From NCBI GenBank assembly GCA_941918925.1, contig OW799233.1, positions 153,430,845-153,494,844 on the forward strand: 64,000 nucleotides of DNA, in the 5' to 3' direction. The DNA is from Phyto melanocephala. Its lineage: Eukaryota; Arthropoda; Insecta; Diptera; Rhinophoridae. This document shows positions 37,327-50,479 of this stretch, piece by piece; positions within the stretch are counted from its first letter, which is position 1; every line of letters starts with the position of its first letter. The notes below the pieces were generated by a model that saw only the letters and a program-made list of their open reading frames with translations, did no database searches and was not told the origin of the DNA. The position numbers were made by a program, and so were the translations under genes.

Positions 37327-39894
37327 GGTATTATGTGACAATTTTTTTTTGTTTGTTAATTATTTATAATATTAAAAAATAAATAAACATTTCAGATTTT
37401 AATTACAACGTGTAGAGTTTGAAATTTTATTAATTATTCTTAAATATTTGTATCAAAAGCCTTTAATTATTTTTCGGTAACAGCCTAGTGTTGGTAGTTA
37501 CGTACTCGTACTACACATATTAATGTTGTTGTTACTAATGATGATGAGCGAATTGAAACATTTATATCATGGCTGACTAAAATCAACCAAATCCAATATA
37601 GTCATTCAATCTATCGTTTATTTGTTCATACATATGTACATTTGTTCATTTTGTTAATACTATTAAAGAATTTTCAATTACGTGCCACATTTATGCTTCT
37701 TTATGGCATTTACGAACTTTTAAATGAATATATTAAATATTTTCGTTAAGGTAAATATTTTTTGTGGGGTGGAATTTCAGAGGGGCAAATTAAAAAAGCT
37801 GTTTTGGTATGACAGATAATTGTAGGTGTCATAATGGTAAAGGATTTCGGTATACACGAAATTATTTTAAAAAAACTTTAAGGTAAAATACTATAAGTAG
37901 AAATAATGTTTTAAGCCACCGCAATGTTTTATTGTAAATTCTTGGTATTTTCAATACAATTACATAAGTTTAAGTTTATCCCACTTCAGTGATTACTATA
38001 TAAAGAGCTTTTTTTGTTTGATAAGTCTTCAGTTGAGCTGCTTTTAATTTTGTCATAATTTTCCTATTGATTATTTATAAAATTTGTTTGTTATCGCTGT
38101 AAGTCTTAAAAGAAAAGTTATAAAAGTAAATATTTTGTTGATATTTTTATGCTTCTTTATCTCTTTTTACCATATAATAGGAAGAAACATAAAGATGAAC
38201 CGATAAATTTGAGATTTTTTTTTTTTTTTTTTGCTTATGATCAGAGTGGCGTTAAAGACAAATAACAGCATGAAGAATGCATTAGAATTTAACTTGATTT
38301 CACAATTGGCTGAGTTTCACTTTGAAACATTATTGTTAATGCTTAATACATTTTTTTGTTTGTTTATTTTTACTGTTGTAGAGCTTTACGTTTTGTACTC
38401 GTATGGTTTTGCAGGCAAAATGGCTGAAACCAAAAAAAAAAAATGCTTAAAAATGAATATTTTAAAAATTGAAATTATAATATGAGTAAAAATACATAAT
38501 AATATCGATTTTTCACTCAACTGTATGAAGTTATCAATCACTTGACGAGAATAAAAATTTATTTATACAAAAGCATATAAAAGCACCATGAACGGAGGAA
38601 GGAAGTGTAGTAAAAATGTATGTTGGTGCAGCATATACATAGAATAGATAGACACGAATACGCCCTTTTAATGGATAATAAATAAGGAAAATAATAAAAA
38701 TATGAATTCAACTTGCTTGCTTTTTTAAATAAGATTAGATATGATTTACAAAAGATTAGGGTAATAAGCGTTGAAAGGAAATTGATATAAAGTAAGTTAA
38801 TCGGCTGAGCAGAATATTAAATACCCTTTAATAATTGCATGTATTATTACATTGATGTAAAGTCTGTTTTCGTCATTCAAAATTTTTTTGCTAATGTATG
38901 TATGTGTATCTTAGTAAGGTTTTAAGAAACTTTTAATAATAATTTAATTTTCAAGGTTTTAAAAAAAAATATATTTAATGACGTTAAAAACTTGATGCTT
39001 GATGTACGGACTTGTAAAATATCAGGGAATTTGGAAATTTAAAAGTGTGAAAAAGATAAACCGATTTTTATATGTTTAAGAATTTTCAGTACACATACAT
39101 ACATATCGAAATTGTCGTATGTTACAAAAACAAAATTTTACAGAAGAGTGTTTTTATTACTTTAAAATAAATAAAAACGCAAATAGCACTGCTAAATATG
39201 ATAAAATGTACACAGTGTTATACCCAAAACTAAACCAGTTATCGTTATAATAGCAGATAGATTAATGGATGTAGAACCAATCTGCATTAAAAGTCGATTT
39301 ATAAAAAAAAAAAACGTAATATACGATAATTTCGCGCATAGGGGTCGATAAATCCATTGTACGTCAGCAAAAATAAAAAGGTTTAAACTCAAAAGTTTCA
39401 AAAGAATAACGTGATTGATTTGAATTAAAATATTAATTAAAATTATATCTATTTTATTGTTTTCTCAAAAGAGTAAAATACCTAAGACATAAAATAGAAT
39501 AAAAATAACCAGGTAATATAATTTTAATCGATTACATCTGACTGTATAGACCTAATACCGCAATGTATGAAATGAAAAATTGTTTACGGCAGTCAAACTT
39601 TTAATTCATTTTCAACTATTAGTTAGATCTCAGATACACAATTTTTTGTTTGAAAAATTTTCTTGAAGATCCTTTTTAACTTTCGCTTAAGCTGAAAGTC
39701 CACCTCTCGTTGAACGTTGCAGGTTACAGAGAGCACAAGGCATAGGATGCTCTGACGCGTACAACGCTTAAGGTAGATTTATTTTCTACATTTTTAAGCG
39801 TCATGTGAAGCGAGAGAACAACTGAACTGATTTTGAATGTCAGGGATGACAAAAAATATCTTATTCTTAATTTTCTCGATAATTATGCTTGTAC
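37327..39894. other. AT-rich DNA, nothing recognised
   Basis: No gene is supported. 'aatcggctgagcagaatattaaataccctt' at 38799-38828 may be a very old HINE end. Confidence 0.4.
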
Positions 39895-39973
39895 CAAGGC
39901 GAATTCATACAGGTGAAATTATCAGCCCAGCTGATTGGGAATCTTTTTGTCAAAATTGGTTGAATTCGCCTTG
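39895..39973. repeat. 79-bp palindromic element related to the MITE at 40292
   Basis: The ends are inverted copies (CAAGGCGAATTCA... and ...TGAATTCGCCTTG) around the core CAGCCCAGCTGATT. That core also occurs in the MITE at 40292-40474, and GCTTGTAC precedes both. No target duplication is obvious. It may be a deletion derivative of the same family. Confidence 0.6.
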
Positions 39974-40291
39974 ATTTCATTTATTATTGAAGGGATGGAA
40001 AATGAAATTTTTGTTTCGGTATTAAACAATTAACTAAGGTATTAAATTAAGTGTATTTTTTTGATAATAAATGTGCTAAGTTTATTTATATTTGTTGATT
40101 TTGCTTCATTAACAATGTGATTCAAAAATTTATATCCTTTTTCAATGAAATTCTATTATATTTAAAATGTAAAAACAACTTTTCCATCCATGATATACGA
40201 ATTGGCCTTGACAAAAAACATCCCTTGAAAAGTTGCTTTGTTGTATCAATTCGCCGTTGCATATACCTTATGGATATGCCTTGGCTTGTAC

Positions 40292-40474
40292 CATGGTGTA
40301 ATTATACAAGGTGGCGGTGCCAGCCCAGCTGATTATTTTTTTGTGCTCTGGAGTATGTCAAACTACATATTAAAAAAATTATTTCAACTCCGGAAATTGT
40401 CAAACTCCATACATAAAAAAAGAGAGACAAAAATTGCTCTCCTTTACGCTATCACCTTATGTAATTACACCATG
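40292..40474. mobile_element. 183-bp hAT-type MITE with 8-bp target duplication
   Basis: TIRs CATGGTGTAATTATACAAGG (left) and the complement of CCTTATGTAATTACACCATG (right) bound the element. The 8-bp direct repeat GCTTGTAC lies at 40284-40291 and 40475-40482. The open frames crossing it (40117-40332, 40238-40555) run through the TIRs and are not genes. Confidence 0.8.
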
Positions 40475-40482
40475 GCTTGTAC

Positions 40483-41984
40483 TGTATTTTTGTTTGCTTA
40501 TATTATTATAAAAAATGTTTTAAAAAGAAGGCAATGCCTTTGTAATAAAGATTAAAATTATTGTCAAGAATAGAATTAATTTAATTATTTAAAAAATATT
40601 ATTATTAAAAAGTAACGCATTTTTAATATCAGTGACATTTACAAAATGAGTGCCATCTCTCAATTATTAAATGCACAAAAATGCGTGATATGTAACTTAA
40701 AAGTCTGAAAGCGTATGAGGTATAAAATGCGTAGACGCAAGAAAGCGTGGTGTGTGTGTAATGTGATGTTTTGCGAGTGAGCAACGCAAGAAAAATTTAC
40801 GAATAAAAAAAACTCTGCACATCAAAAAAACACAAGAGTTAGCAAAATGTAATTTGTGCGTGTGAGAGCTGTCTTATAAAATTGTTTTGGTGATATCCGG
40901 CATTTAGACCTGTTGGGTACTTGAACTAGTTAGAAACCGATCATCATTTATAATGCTAAAAATATTTGGTGTTAAAGTGAAAGTTATTCGTGAGAAATTG
41001 TATTTGTATTCCAATTTTTTTAACAGCTTTAAAAGCATTTAGATGTTTTTTGGGAGCTGTTGTTCTAAGGTACCCGATTATGAATTTTTAATACGTATGA
41101 AACTTGATTGTGTTGGAACAAAAATAAAAAATAAAAAATTCTTTGCCACAAATGTAAATAAGAAAAAAATTGCAAGAAATATGCAACTTGACACTAATTG
41201 CCATTGTTGTTTGTTTTTGCCATCGTAAGTGCTGTAAGTTTGTATGTGTTTCTGCCAAAGTATTCTAATTATTGTTATTTTAGACAAAAAATCGTTAATT
41301 TATTTGTAATGTTTTCTTCTTTTTTCTGCTTGAATCCTTGTGTTGCTTTTATTTTACTGATAAAATTAAAAAAAAAATGCAAAGAAATATTCTATGTTGA
41401 TACTTGTTATTTCATTAAACATTTTTCTTTTACCGAATAAATTATTTTGTGTTTTGTGATGCTTCCAATTTTTGAGATTGTAGCCTTTTGTTTTTCTTTT
41501 TAGGCTGTCGTTTCGGAGTCAAAAATACAGACGCACATACACTTTGGAATTCAACGTTTTTCTTTGCTCAAATAACAAAGAGTAAGTATTCCTTTCATTA
41601 TAATTTATGTGTATAGTTTTAGGAAATTGTTATTTTGTAGGTTAAAGTAGATTAAAAAGAAAAACGTTTGAAAAAAATAGAACGGTGTGTGGAATATAAA
41701 GGATTTCCCAATGAGGGCGAATCAATGTTGTTAGCCTGCGATGGTCATGGTTTTAGTAGCATATGTCAAGTCTGCTGTATATTAGTTAGGCACTAATGCG
41801 AAATTACCATGACAAATGGCAAGTAAGTCTGAATGATTTAACTTTAATATTGTTGGTTTTTGCACATGGCGGATCCATGTGGGTTACAAAAATTAAAAAA
41901 AATACAACTCTTTAGAAGCCAGATACCATACAAAGATAGAAAGAACGTTTAATTCATATCTCATCTTATCTTATTATTTCCGAC
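40483..41984. other. Spacer, nothing recognised
   Basis: The overlapping opposite-strand frames at 41043-41440 have no motif and AT-driven composition. Confidence 0.4.
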
Positions 41985-42945
41985 ACCATATTTGATTTTA
42001 AATTTGAACATAGCTATCAGTATTCTATTAGTCAAACTCTTTCATTTGATACCCATATCGTTGGGGTGAAAAAAAACTGATCCACCATTTTGTTTTAGAC
42101 GCCATCTTAGATTTTACATTTTATACCAATATTGTGGGGTTAAAGGGGAAAACTACATAACTACTAAATTTTACTCATAAATTTATTCGCCATTTAATCT
42201 AGGACGCCATCTTGAGTTTTTTCTTTTCATAGCTTACTTTATTTCAATCTTCAAGCTCTTTCATTTGATTCCCATATAGACTCTCTTGATTGTATAGAAA
42301 AATATCTATTTTCGTTTGTAACTTTTTGGAAAACCACCGAAGCAGTTGTACTTTGGGGCTTATATCTCAGTTGATTTGAAACCGATTTTTTAGTTTTTCT
42401 TAGAAATAGTTTCTGAGATTACGGATTATAATTTCACATCTTAAGCGTGTCCAAAAATTATTAAGGAGTTTGAAAAAATTTGATATTAAAAAATTTGTAA
42501 TTTTTCCAAATAATTTTTGCCTATAACTTTGCCGGTTAGTGACTAATTTATCCAAAAACTTTCAAGAGTATCTTCAGAGGTATACTAAATTTATAAATAG
42601 TAACAACTGTGTCTATAAATTATCCTAGGGCAGGAAAATTTTGATTTTTGTGATTGAAACAAACGAAAAACAGATTCAGTTGTGTTTACTTGCTCATATC
42701 TCAGATAGTTATAAGGTGGTTATGATGATTTCGAATACCAATTTGCTCCTTAATTTTTCTGGTATTTGGGAGCCTTACAAGAATCTTGGCAATGTCGGGA
42801 GGCTTCCGAAAGTTGATTTCAACATACACACGGACAGACGGGACAATGTTTAATCGACTCCCCTACTCATAAGCTTTCGGAAAATATATACTTTATGGGG
42901 TCGGAAATGAATATTGTAGAAATTTCACACGAAATTACAAAAACA
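41985..42945 (-). mobile_element. Old-type HINE copy, ends incomplete
   Basis: The interior ('tttcatttgatacccatat', 'gacgccatcttagatttta', 'cagttgatttgaaaccga', 'aactttgccggttagtgac') is in the same order as in other long copies. It is followed by CATATCTCAG, ACACACGGACAGACGG, TATATACTTTATGGGGTCGG and GTAGAAATTTCACACG. The terminal GAAGGGTATAAAAA is missing at the right edge and the left hairpin was not found. Confidence 0.6.
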
Positions 42946-45519
42946 AATTGATAGTCTTTTTCTTCAACCTAAGTATCTCGTTTATCTTAATGAGAAAATA
43001 ATTTTAAATTCCGATGAGAAATTAAGTTTTTACGATCTTTTTGCAAAATTATATACTCGAGGTAAACAACTCACTCACTCCCAATTTCAACAGGCGATCG
43101 TGTGACTGACTCTAAAGCTATTTCTTACCCACAATGTAACGGCAAGCATATCAAAATATACAGGCATGTCACAGAAATGCATTTCGTATGAAAGTGAAAT
43201 AGAATTCGCGTTTTGCTTCTTTAGAAAAAGCTAAACAAAAATTCAAAACATTATTTATTTCTAAAATAAAATTTTTGTAGACATTCCTGTTAAGATTATT
43301 CATATAAAACAGCTCTCGGTGTGCATATTTTTAGTGGACATTTGCGAATACGAAATTAAAACCATTCCGTTCGAAATGTGTGACAAGCCTGATAAAATTC
43401 ATTTATTAACGAATTTATGTTCATTTACAAATAAATTAATAAATGTAAAATACACATTGAGAATAATAATAAAAAATAAATCAATAATTGTTTATTTATA
43501 TTCAAGTGGAAAAAATTAAACTCATATTATGTAGCGTACGTCACAAAGTGTTCAGGGCTTTTTAATTAAAATACGACAATATTTTTTTTCTTCGAATATA
43601 TTATTTTAAAATTATCTTATATTCATCTCTCTTTTGGAAATTACTTTTTGTATTATTCTTTATTATGCAAAATTCGCTTTAAATTACAAAAACAACTTTT
43701 AAAGTTGTTTAATATTTTTTGCATGCGTCACATCGCTTTTTCGTAACAAATTCCTGCTATAAAATACTTTTTATGTCATTCGAAAGTACACTTAAATCCT
43801 AATAAATGCTATATATAAGTTAAAGATATCTCTTTTGGAAGATCAACAAATTTTTATATTTTTTATGGTTAAGCGTTATTATAACGGCATTACGAACAAA
43901 AAATAAATTCGCTTAAACCTTATTGAAAAACCCTATCGAACTGGAATTTTGATTAAAATCTTTGTGTAAATGTGATGTAAATTGAAATAGTTTGTAATTT
44001 GGTAAAACAATCCGACCTAAATCAGAATGAAAAAGCTGTTATTATTTCAACTTGGCCTTATCTACTAATACCAAATGGAATATTTGTATACTGTACCCAT
44101 TAGCTAAATAACTAAAGTCCCAAAGGAGAAAATTTCAAATGTTAATTATTTATTATAAGCGTAATCAGCCATAAATTTCCATTTGTCACATTTGCTATTT
44201 ATAGATTGGACCTTTAATTAAAATCCCATAATACTTAATGAAAAATCCTATAAATCCCTTTCACTTGTATTTTTTGTTTGTTTCTTTTTTGGGAAAATCT
44301 CTTAATGACTGCCCGTATGTGATATAAATACCCCAAAGATGTACAGAGGACTTAAGAGCAACAACAAAATCATCTAATGAAATAAAATAAATAAAATTTG
44401 TCTACCTTTAGATGTTTTGTTTTTGTCTTTGTTTTTTGTTATTTTGTTTATGGTAAGATGTAAATTGATCTGATTATAGTGACAGCTAGTTGCTGCATTA
44501 AATGGTGAAAGATAGAGGGAGCAAACAAAAAAACACATAATGAAGACTTTGAAGATATAAGTTCACACTTGAATTCATATAATTAAAAGCTAGACGTAAG
44601 ATTTTGGTTAGGATTTGTAGTAACGATGACAAAATTTGGTATTTTTTTGTTCGTTATTCATTATTTTTTAATGTAGAAATATTCTAATGAAAGTGCAAAA
44701 TTAGTGGATTTTCCAGCGCTACTATAAAATGTAAACAACATCTAGCAAACTGTTTAGTTTTAAGAAGTTGGTCGTAAAGTAGAACTTTGCATAAGAAGGT
44801 AATTTTGGTTGTCTCTTTAGTGAAATTCGAGTCCTTATATTTGGCTTGTAAATGTGACAAACTAATTATCCTGCGTGCATGTTGACGCTTGTGAAAACTT
44901 ATCATGATTTTGTTTTGTTCGTTAGTTCTACATTTCTTTAAAATTGTATATATGTATTGTATAGTTATTTTCCTACAAATTCATAAGATTTTAGTTTGAT
45001 TCGTTAACTTGTAACAATGCAAAAATTGACAAAAAGAAAACTAATTTTGAATATTTTACAAATTATTCAGCACATAAGAAAAAATAATAAAATCTACATA
45101 TCAATGGTCACAAGTAAAACAGGCCCTAACTCGCATTTTTTACGAAACCTCGACACAAAAATTTAAGGCAATAGTATCAAAAATTTTAAAAAGAAATTTT
45201 TCTAAATGAAATTACATTATGATAATGCAGTTTCTATTACGTTTTTGCCTTCTTCTATAATACCATAGACAGACGAGATTCTAATGCAAATTAAAATTTT
45301 GCTGTGACAGACGACTGTTTCTGCATTTAGTAAAAATTTTAAATGCACTAGCAATCATAAATCTGAACATGTTGTTACAAGTTGGGATAACAGAAGGACA
45401 CTCTGAAATAAGTGAAATGGAATTGTGGAAATTCGTAGGTTTAATGGTATATTTTCATGGAGGTTATAATTCATATGTAGGTACATATGTATGTATGTAC
45501 ATATATGGTATATTTTTTA
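42946..45519. other. AT-rich DNA, nothing recognised
   Basis: No supported gene or element ends. Confidence 0.45.
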
Positions 45520-45660
45520 AAGGACCGTAACAGCACTTTTTGGGAGAGTGACGTGCTTACGATGGACGATACCAGTATTAAGGAAAACTTTCACCTAAAC
45601 AGAAAGACATTTCAAAAAATATGTAAAAATGTTCAAAATATCGAATTTATTTTAATTTTA
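45520..45660 (+). pseudogene. Possible PIF/Harbinger transposase scrap
   Basis: The frame reads FWESDVLTMDDTSIKENFHL and then NRKTFQKICKNV. This resembles the segment F..HFR(M/L)SR.TFE.L...L found near the N-terminus of Harbinger nucleases. No catalytic residues follow before the stop at about 45669. The preceding 100 bp (EMELWKFVGLMVYFHGG in another register) may be related. The match is short; an unrelated exon is possible. Confidence 0.3.
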
Positions 45661-46364
45661 CATTTTTGATTTTTTAATTTTTTGATTGATTGCCGATCGT
45701 GTTGCCATATTAAAATTGCTAAATCCAGTATAAATTCAATATGATTTAGTGCATTTACGTGAAATCTAATACACATGGGAATGGGGATAATTCATAAGTT
45801 AATTTGAATTAAGACTTTTTTTCTACCTGTGACCAACGTTATACACATAAATATTTAAATATAGTTCGTTGGTCATTTTATCACTTAGGAACGGGTACAC
45901 CGATTTCGCATTTTTTTATGTTCGAGCTTTTTTTAAATTAATCGGAGATTGGCTGGACCGATTTGTCTAATTTCTTAAAATATTCGTAGTAATCTAATTT
46001 AGGCTTAGATTTAATAAATTTGTTTAATGTTTGTGGAATCTTCTACGTAAATAAAAATGAAATGAAGTCCGTTATTAAGCGCTTCACCGGAGAACGACTG
46101 TTTCGATTTTGCTAGATTTTCCTTAAAGTTATGTATGAAGCTCAAGTAGGGGTTTTACCTTAATTTTTGCTAATAATTAATAGTGGGCGTGGCTACTTCC
46201 ACACAAAACCAAAAATTTTAGCCGCATATCTTGAGTACTGCAGCATCTAGTCTACATAATTAGTGTGGAGTATTATGCAGAAAACTTGCATATTTGATCT
46301 TAAAATGAGCTGGAAGACAACAATCGGTGCGGCACCTCAATATAAATTAAATATCTTTCACAAA

Positions 46365-46560
46365 TAAGGGCCGATGTTGAATATAAACCACACTTAAACG
46401 TCAAGATTTTTATGCATTTCATTTGACATTTCTTAATTTTAGACTTACTCAATTTGAACCATGGAAAGATTCACAATCAAGCAACGCGTTAAGTTATAGT
46501 GTGACAAAAGGGCAGTCAACCTCGACTCATCATCATATTAAAATTGAAAAATTATTTGTT
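46365..46560 (+). pseudogene. Mariner-like relic, related to the element at 18144
   Basis: AAGGGCCGATGTTGAA at the left edge matches the inner TIR of the mariner at 18144-18748. ACTTACTCAATTTGAACCATGG matches its ACTTACTCAATTTGATCCGTGG on the minus strand. The frame starting at the ATG reads MERFTIKQRVKL and then stops, a typical mariner transposase start. The rest is lost. Confidence 0.6.
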
Positions 46561-47566
46561 CAGTTTAAAATTTGACATCTTTTAAGGTAGTGTAAGCAAA
46601 AAAAATCTAAAAGCGGCATTAAGATTTTACATTTATCATTGAAAAACCTGAAAATGTTCATAACACGACTTAAGATGTCTTCTCAAAGTTCAACAAGTAT
46701 TATTTTGCTACATTATTGAACAAAATTTACAAACGTTAAAGGTCAACTTTAAGAGAAAACATAATCAATGCGCTCAGTAGTTTCTTAAGAAACCTTAAAT
46801 TTTTTCGAGACATTTAAAGTATTCCCGGAAGGTTTCAAAGCTGAAACTTAATACAACACCATTAGTCAAAAAGTGTTAAAATTTGTATTCTAATCATTAA
46901 ACTTAATAGTTTTCGGGTTTAAAAATAATTCAAATCATACAAATATTTTACTACAATTATATCAAGAATCATTATTGTTTTAATGCATTTTCTCTAGAAT
47001 ATTATTTTACTTTTGTCGCATAGTGTCATTATTTGTGAGCTAGCTATTGAGAATACCCAACTCACAAAAAAATTACTGCAACGCAAAATCAGATTAAAAA
47101 TACAAATTCAGAAAAAATGAAAAATAGTAGGAAACGTCATCGACTCCTTAAAGTGTGACGTTTTAGAGTTAAGCTAAATTACAAAGCGATCAATCCTGTA
47201 CAAACTTTCTATATATGAGATTGCTGGCACTTGAATGCCAATATTGTGGTTAGTATTTACATACATGTGCCCTGTATACATATATGCCATAAAAGCTGCC
47301 TTTCATAATTGCTTGCCTTCTGCCAACGTTATAGTCGTAGTCGTTTTCATAGCAATTGTTTGCTTGCCAAAGTAGTTGAGTTCCATAAACACATGTTGTT
47401 GGAAGCTGATGATAACACATACACAAATACGCACACATAAACATATAAATACATATGTTTGTGCGTATAAATATGTTACAAAAAAGAGCAGATTTATGTA
47501 AGCACAAAAGTACACTTGAAAAAATAAAAAAAAAATGTTTATTAATATTTCTAGTATTCAATTTTT
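46561..47566. other. AT-rich DNA, nothing recognised
   Basis: A CATA/TATG-rich stretch lies near 47410-47475. No gene is supported. Confidence 0.4.
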
Positions 47567-48150
47567 ATTTTTATAACCTTTACCTGTGGTGCCCAGGGTA
47601 TACAAAGCTTAGTCATTCCGTCTGTTGTTTCATAAATATGCATTTCTGGCCATATAAAGTACATATTTTTTTTAAGCTTATGACTCAGCAATGTCCAACT
47701 GTCCTTAATTCATTTGATGGTTATAATCAACTTTTAGAAGCCCCCAGATCTAACAGTGATCTGTCTTGGGTATCAAACTTTTGGGCATAAACGGGAATGA
47801 ACTGTTATTGAACTCCAGCGCAATAGCCTCTTAAGATATGAGCAAATAAACACGACCCCCTCTGTATTGCCACATATTTTTACCATAAAAGTCAAAGCTT
47901 TTCAGTGCTATAATAATTGACAGGCACGTGTGCTTCTATTTTTAGATATCGTATACTTAGGGCTATACGAAAAAATTTTGTAGAAAAATCGGCAAATAAT
48001 CGAAAAAGTTATAGCCAAAAATTATTTTTAAAACAACTTGGCTTTAGTTAAAGGTAAAATTTTTTGTGCCCGATTAATTGCTTTGCATCATTACAACTTT
48101 AATTTATTATTGTTATTATTATTAATACTAATAATATTTAATAGACAAAA
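47567..48150 (+). mobile_element. HINE copy O, 5' part (interrupted)
   Basis: The 5' end is TTTTTATAACCTTTACCTGTGGTGCCCAGGGTATACAAAG, followed by GTCATTCCG and 'ggccatataaagtacatatt', then the internal region shared with copy E. It is interrupted at about 48150 by an oppositely oriented young copy. Its remainder resumes at 50480. Confidence 0.65.
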
Positions 48151-50252
48151 CAAGAAAGAGAACTATATTCGGCCATGCCGAATCTTATATACTCTTCACA
48201 ACGGGTAGTCATGCAATAACAGTAGTTTGTATCACCATTCATCCCATATGAAATACGTACATACATATAAAAAACATACATATATAAAAACATCCCATTG
48301 TAAAATTATAAATTTACGTATGTATGTTAAAAAAAAAATTAAAAAAAAATTAAAAAAAAAACAATTAAAATATATATAATAAATATAAAACAAAAACAAA
48401 ATAAAAAAAAAATTAAAAAAAAAAATTAAAAAAAAATTAAAAAAAATAATAATAAAAATATAAATAATATATACATATAAAATAAAAAATTAAAAAAAAA
48501 ATATAAAAAAAATTAAATTTTTTTTTTTGGCTCAGCTGGGATTCCATGCCACGTTTTCTCTAACCAGTATACACGTTTGTATGTATATATGTTGTTGTTG
48601 TAATTTTGTTTTTGTGAAAAATAAATCGAGGTAGTCGTGGGTTTTTGCTCATAGCTCAGTTGTTTATGTACCGATGTTTCTGATTTTCAATACCGATCTA
48701 CTCCCGAATATTTCTGATATTTTATACTTAGGGCTATACGAAAAAATTTTGTAGAAAAATCGGCAAATAATCGAAAAAGTTATAGCCAAAAATTATTTTT
48801 AAAACAACTTGGCTTTAGTTAAAGGTAAAATTTTTTGTGCCCGATTAATTGCTTTGCATCATTACAACTTTAATTTATTATTGTTATTATTATTAATACT
48901 AATAATATTTAATAGACAAAACAAGAAAGAGAACTATATTCGGCCATGCCGAATCTTATATACTCTTCACAACGGGTAGTCATGCAATAACAGTAGTTTG
49001 TATCACCATTCATCCCATATGAAATACGTACATACATATAAAAAACATACATATATAAAAACATCCCATTGTAAAATTATAAATTTACGTATGTATGTTA
49101 AAAAAAAAATTAAAAAAAAATTAAAAAAAAAACAATTAAAATATATATAATAAATATAAAACAAAAACAAAATAAAAAAAAAATTAAAAAAAAAAATTAA
49201 AAAAAAATTAAAAAAAATAATAATAAAAATATAAATAATATATACATATAAAATAAAAAATTAAAAAAAAAATATAAAAAAAATTAAATTTTTTTTTTTG
49301 GCTCAGCTGGGATTCCATGCCACGTTTTCTCTAACCAGTATACACGTTTGTATGTATATATGTTGTTGTTGTAATTTTGTTTTTGTGAAAAATAAATCGA
49401 GGTAGTCGTGGGTTTTTGCTCATAGCTCAGTTGTTTATGTACCGATGTTTCTGATTTTCAATACCGATCTACTCCCGAATATTTCTGATATTTTATACTT
49501 AGGGCTATACGAAAAAATTTTGTAGAAAAATCGGCAAATAATCGAAAAAGTTATAGCCAAAAATTATTTTTAAAACAACTTGGCTTTAGTTAAAGGTAAA
49601 ATTTTTTGTGCCCGATTAATTGCTTTGCATCATTACAACTTTAATTTATTATTGTTATTATTATTAATACTAATAATATTTAATAGACAAAACAAGAAAG
49701 AGTACTATATTCGGCCATGCCGAATTTTATATACCCTTCACAACGGGTAGTCATGCAATATCAGTAGTTTGTATCACCATTCATCCCATATGAAATACGT
49801 ACATACATATAAAAAACACACATATATAAAAACATCCCATTGTAAAATTTAAATTTACGTATGTATGTTAAAAAAAAAAAAATTAAAAAAAAATTAAAAA
49901 AAAAAATAATTAAAATATATATAATAAATATAAAACAAAAACAAAATAAAAAAAAATTAAAAAAAAATTAAAAAAAATAATAATAAAAATATAAATAATA
50001 TATACATATAAAATAAAAAATTAAAAAAAAAAATAAAAAATATTAAATTTTTTTTTTTTGGCTCAGCTGGGATTCCATGCCACGTTTTCTCTAACCAGTA
50101 TACACGTTTGTATGTATATATGTTGTTGTTGTAATTTTGTTTTTGTGAAAAAAAAACGAGGTAGTCGTGGGTTTTTGCTCATATCTCAGTTGTTTATGTA
50201 CCGATGTTTCTGATTTTCAATACCGATCTACTCCCGAATATTTCTGATATTT
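47952..50252 (+). repeat. 771-bp tandem triplication across a nested HINE junction
   Basis: TATACTTAGGGCTATACG occurs at 47952, 48723 and 49494, exactly 771 bp apart. Units 1 and 2 appear identical through their homopolymers; unit 3 differs at several sites (for example AAGAGTACTATATT for AAGAGAACTATATT, and small A-tract changes). Each unit joins about 190 bp of copy O to about 570 bp of copy P. The repeat joint (GATATTTTATACTTAG) sits where both parents read similarly, so microhomology-mediated duplication and unequal exchange are likely. Confidence 0.85.
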
Positions 50253-50479
50253 TAATACCTCACCCGGGTCCAAGCGATGTCGGGGGGCTTCAAAAAGTTG
50301 ATTTCAACATACACACGGGCAGACGGACAGACGGGCAGACGGACAGACTGACAGAGCTTAATCGACTCCCCTATTTATAAGCTTTCAGAAAATATATACT
50401 TTATGGGGTCGGAAATGAAATTTCTCACGGAATGACAAACCTATATATACCCTTTTTCACTGTGTGAAGGGTATAAAAA
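48151..50479 (-). mobile_element. Young HINE copy P nested in copy O, internally triplicated
   Basis: The left end is CAAGAAAGAGAACTATATTCGGC-CAT-GCCGAAT. The right end is CACTGTGTGAAGGGTATAAAAA at 50479, with GACA/GACG microsatellite at 50318-50352. The left portion plus about 190 bp of copy O is repeated three times (see the tandem repeat entry), so three left-end hairpins but only one right end are present. The parent insertion was probably an ordinary element of about 0.8 kb. Confidence 0.75.

Noticed and set aside
40117..40555. Frames of 71 and 105 codons
   Set aside because: They cross the TIRs of a 183-bp MITE with a clear target duplication and show no domain.
47250..47790. Overlapping open frames of 70-111 codons
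   Set aside because: AT-driven, overlapping on both strands, with no motif; the right part belongs to a HINE 5' end.
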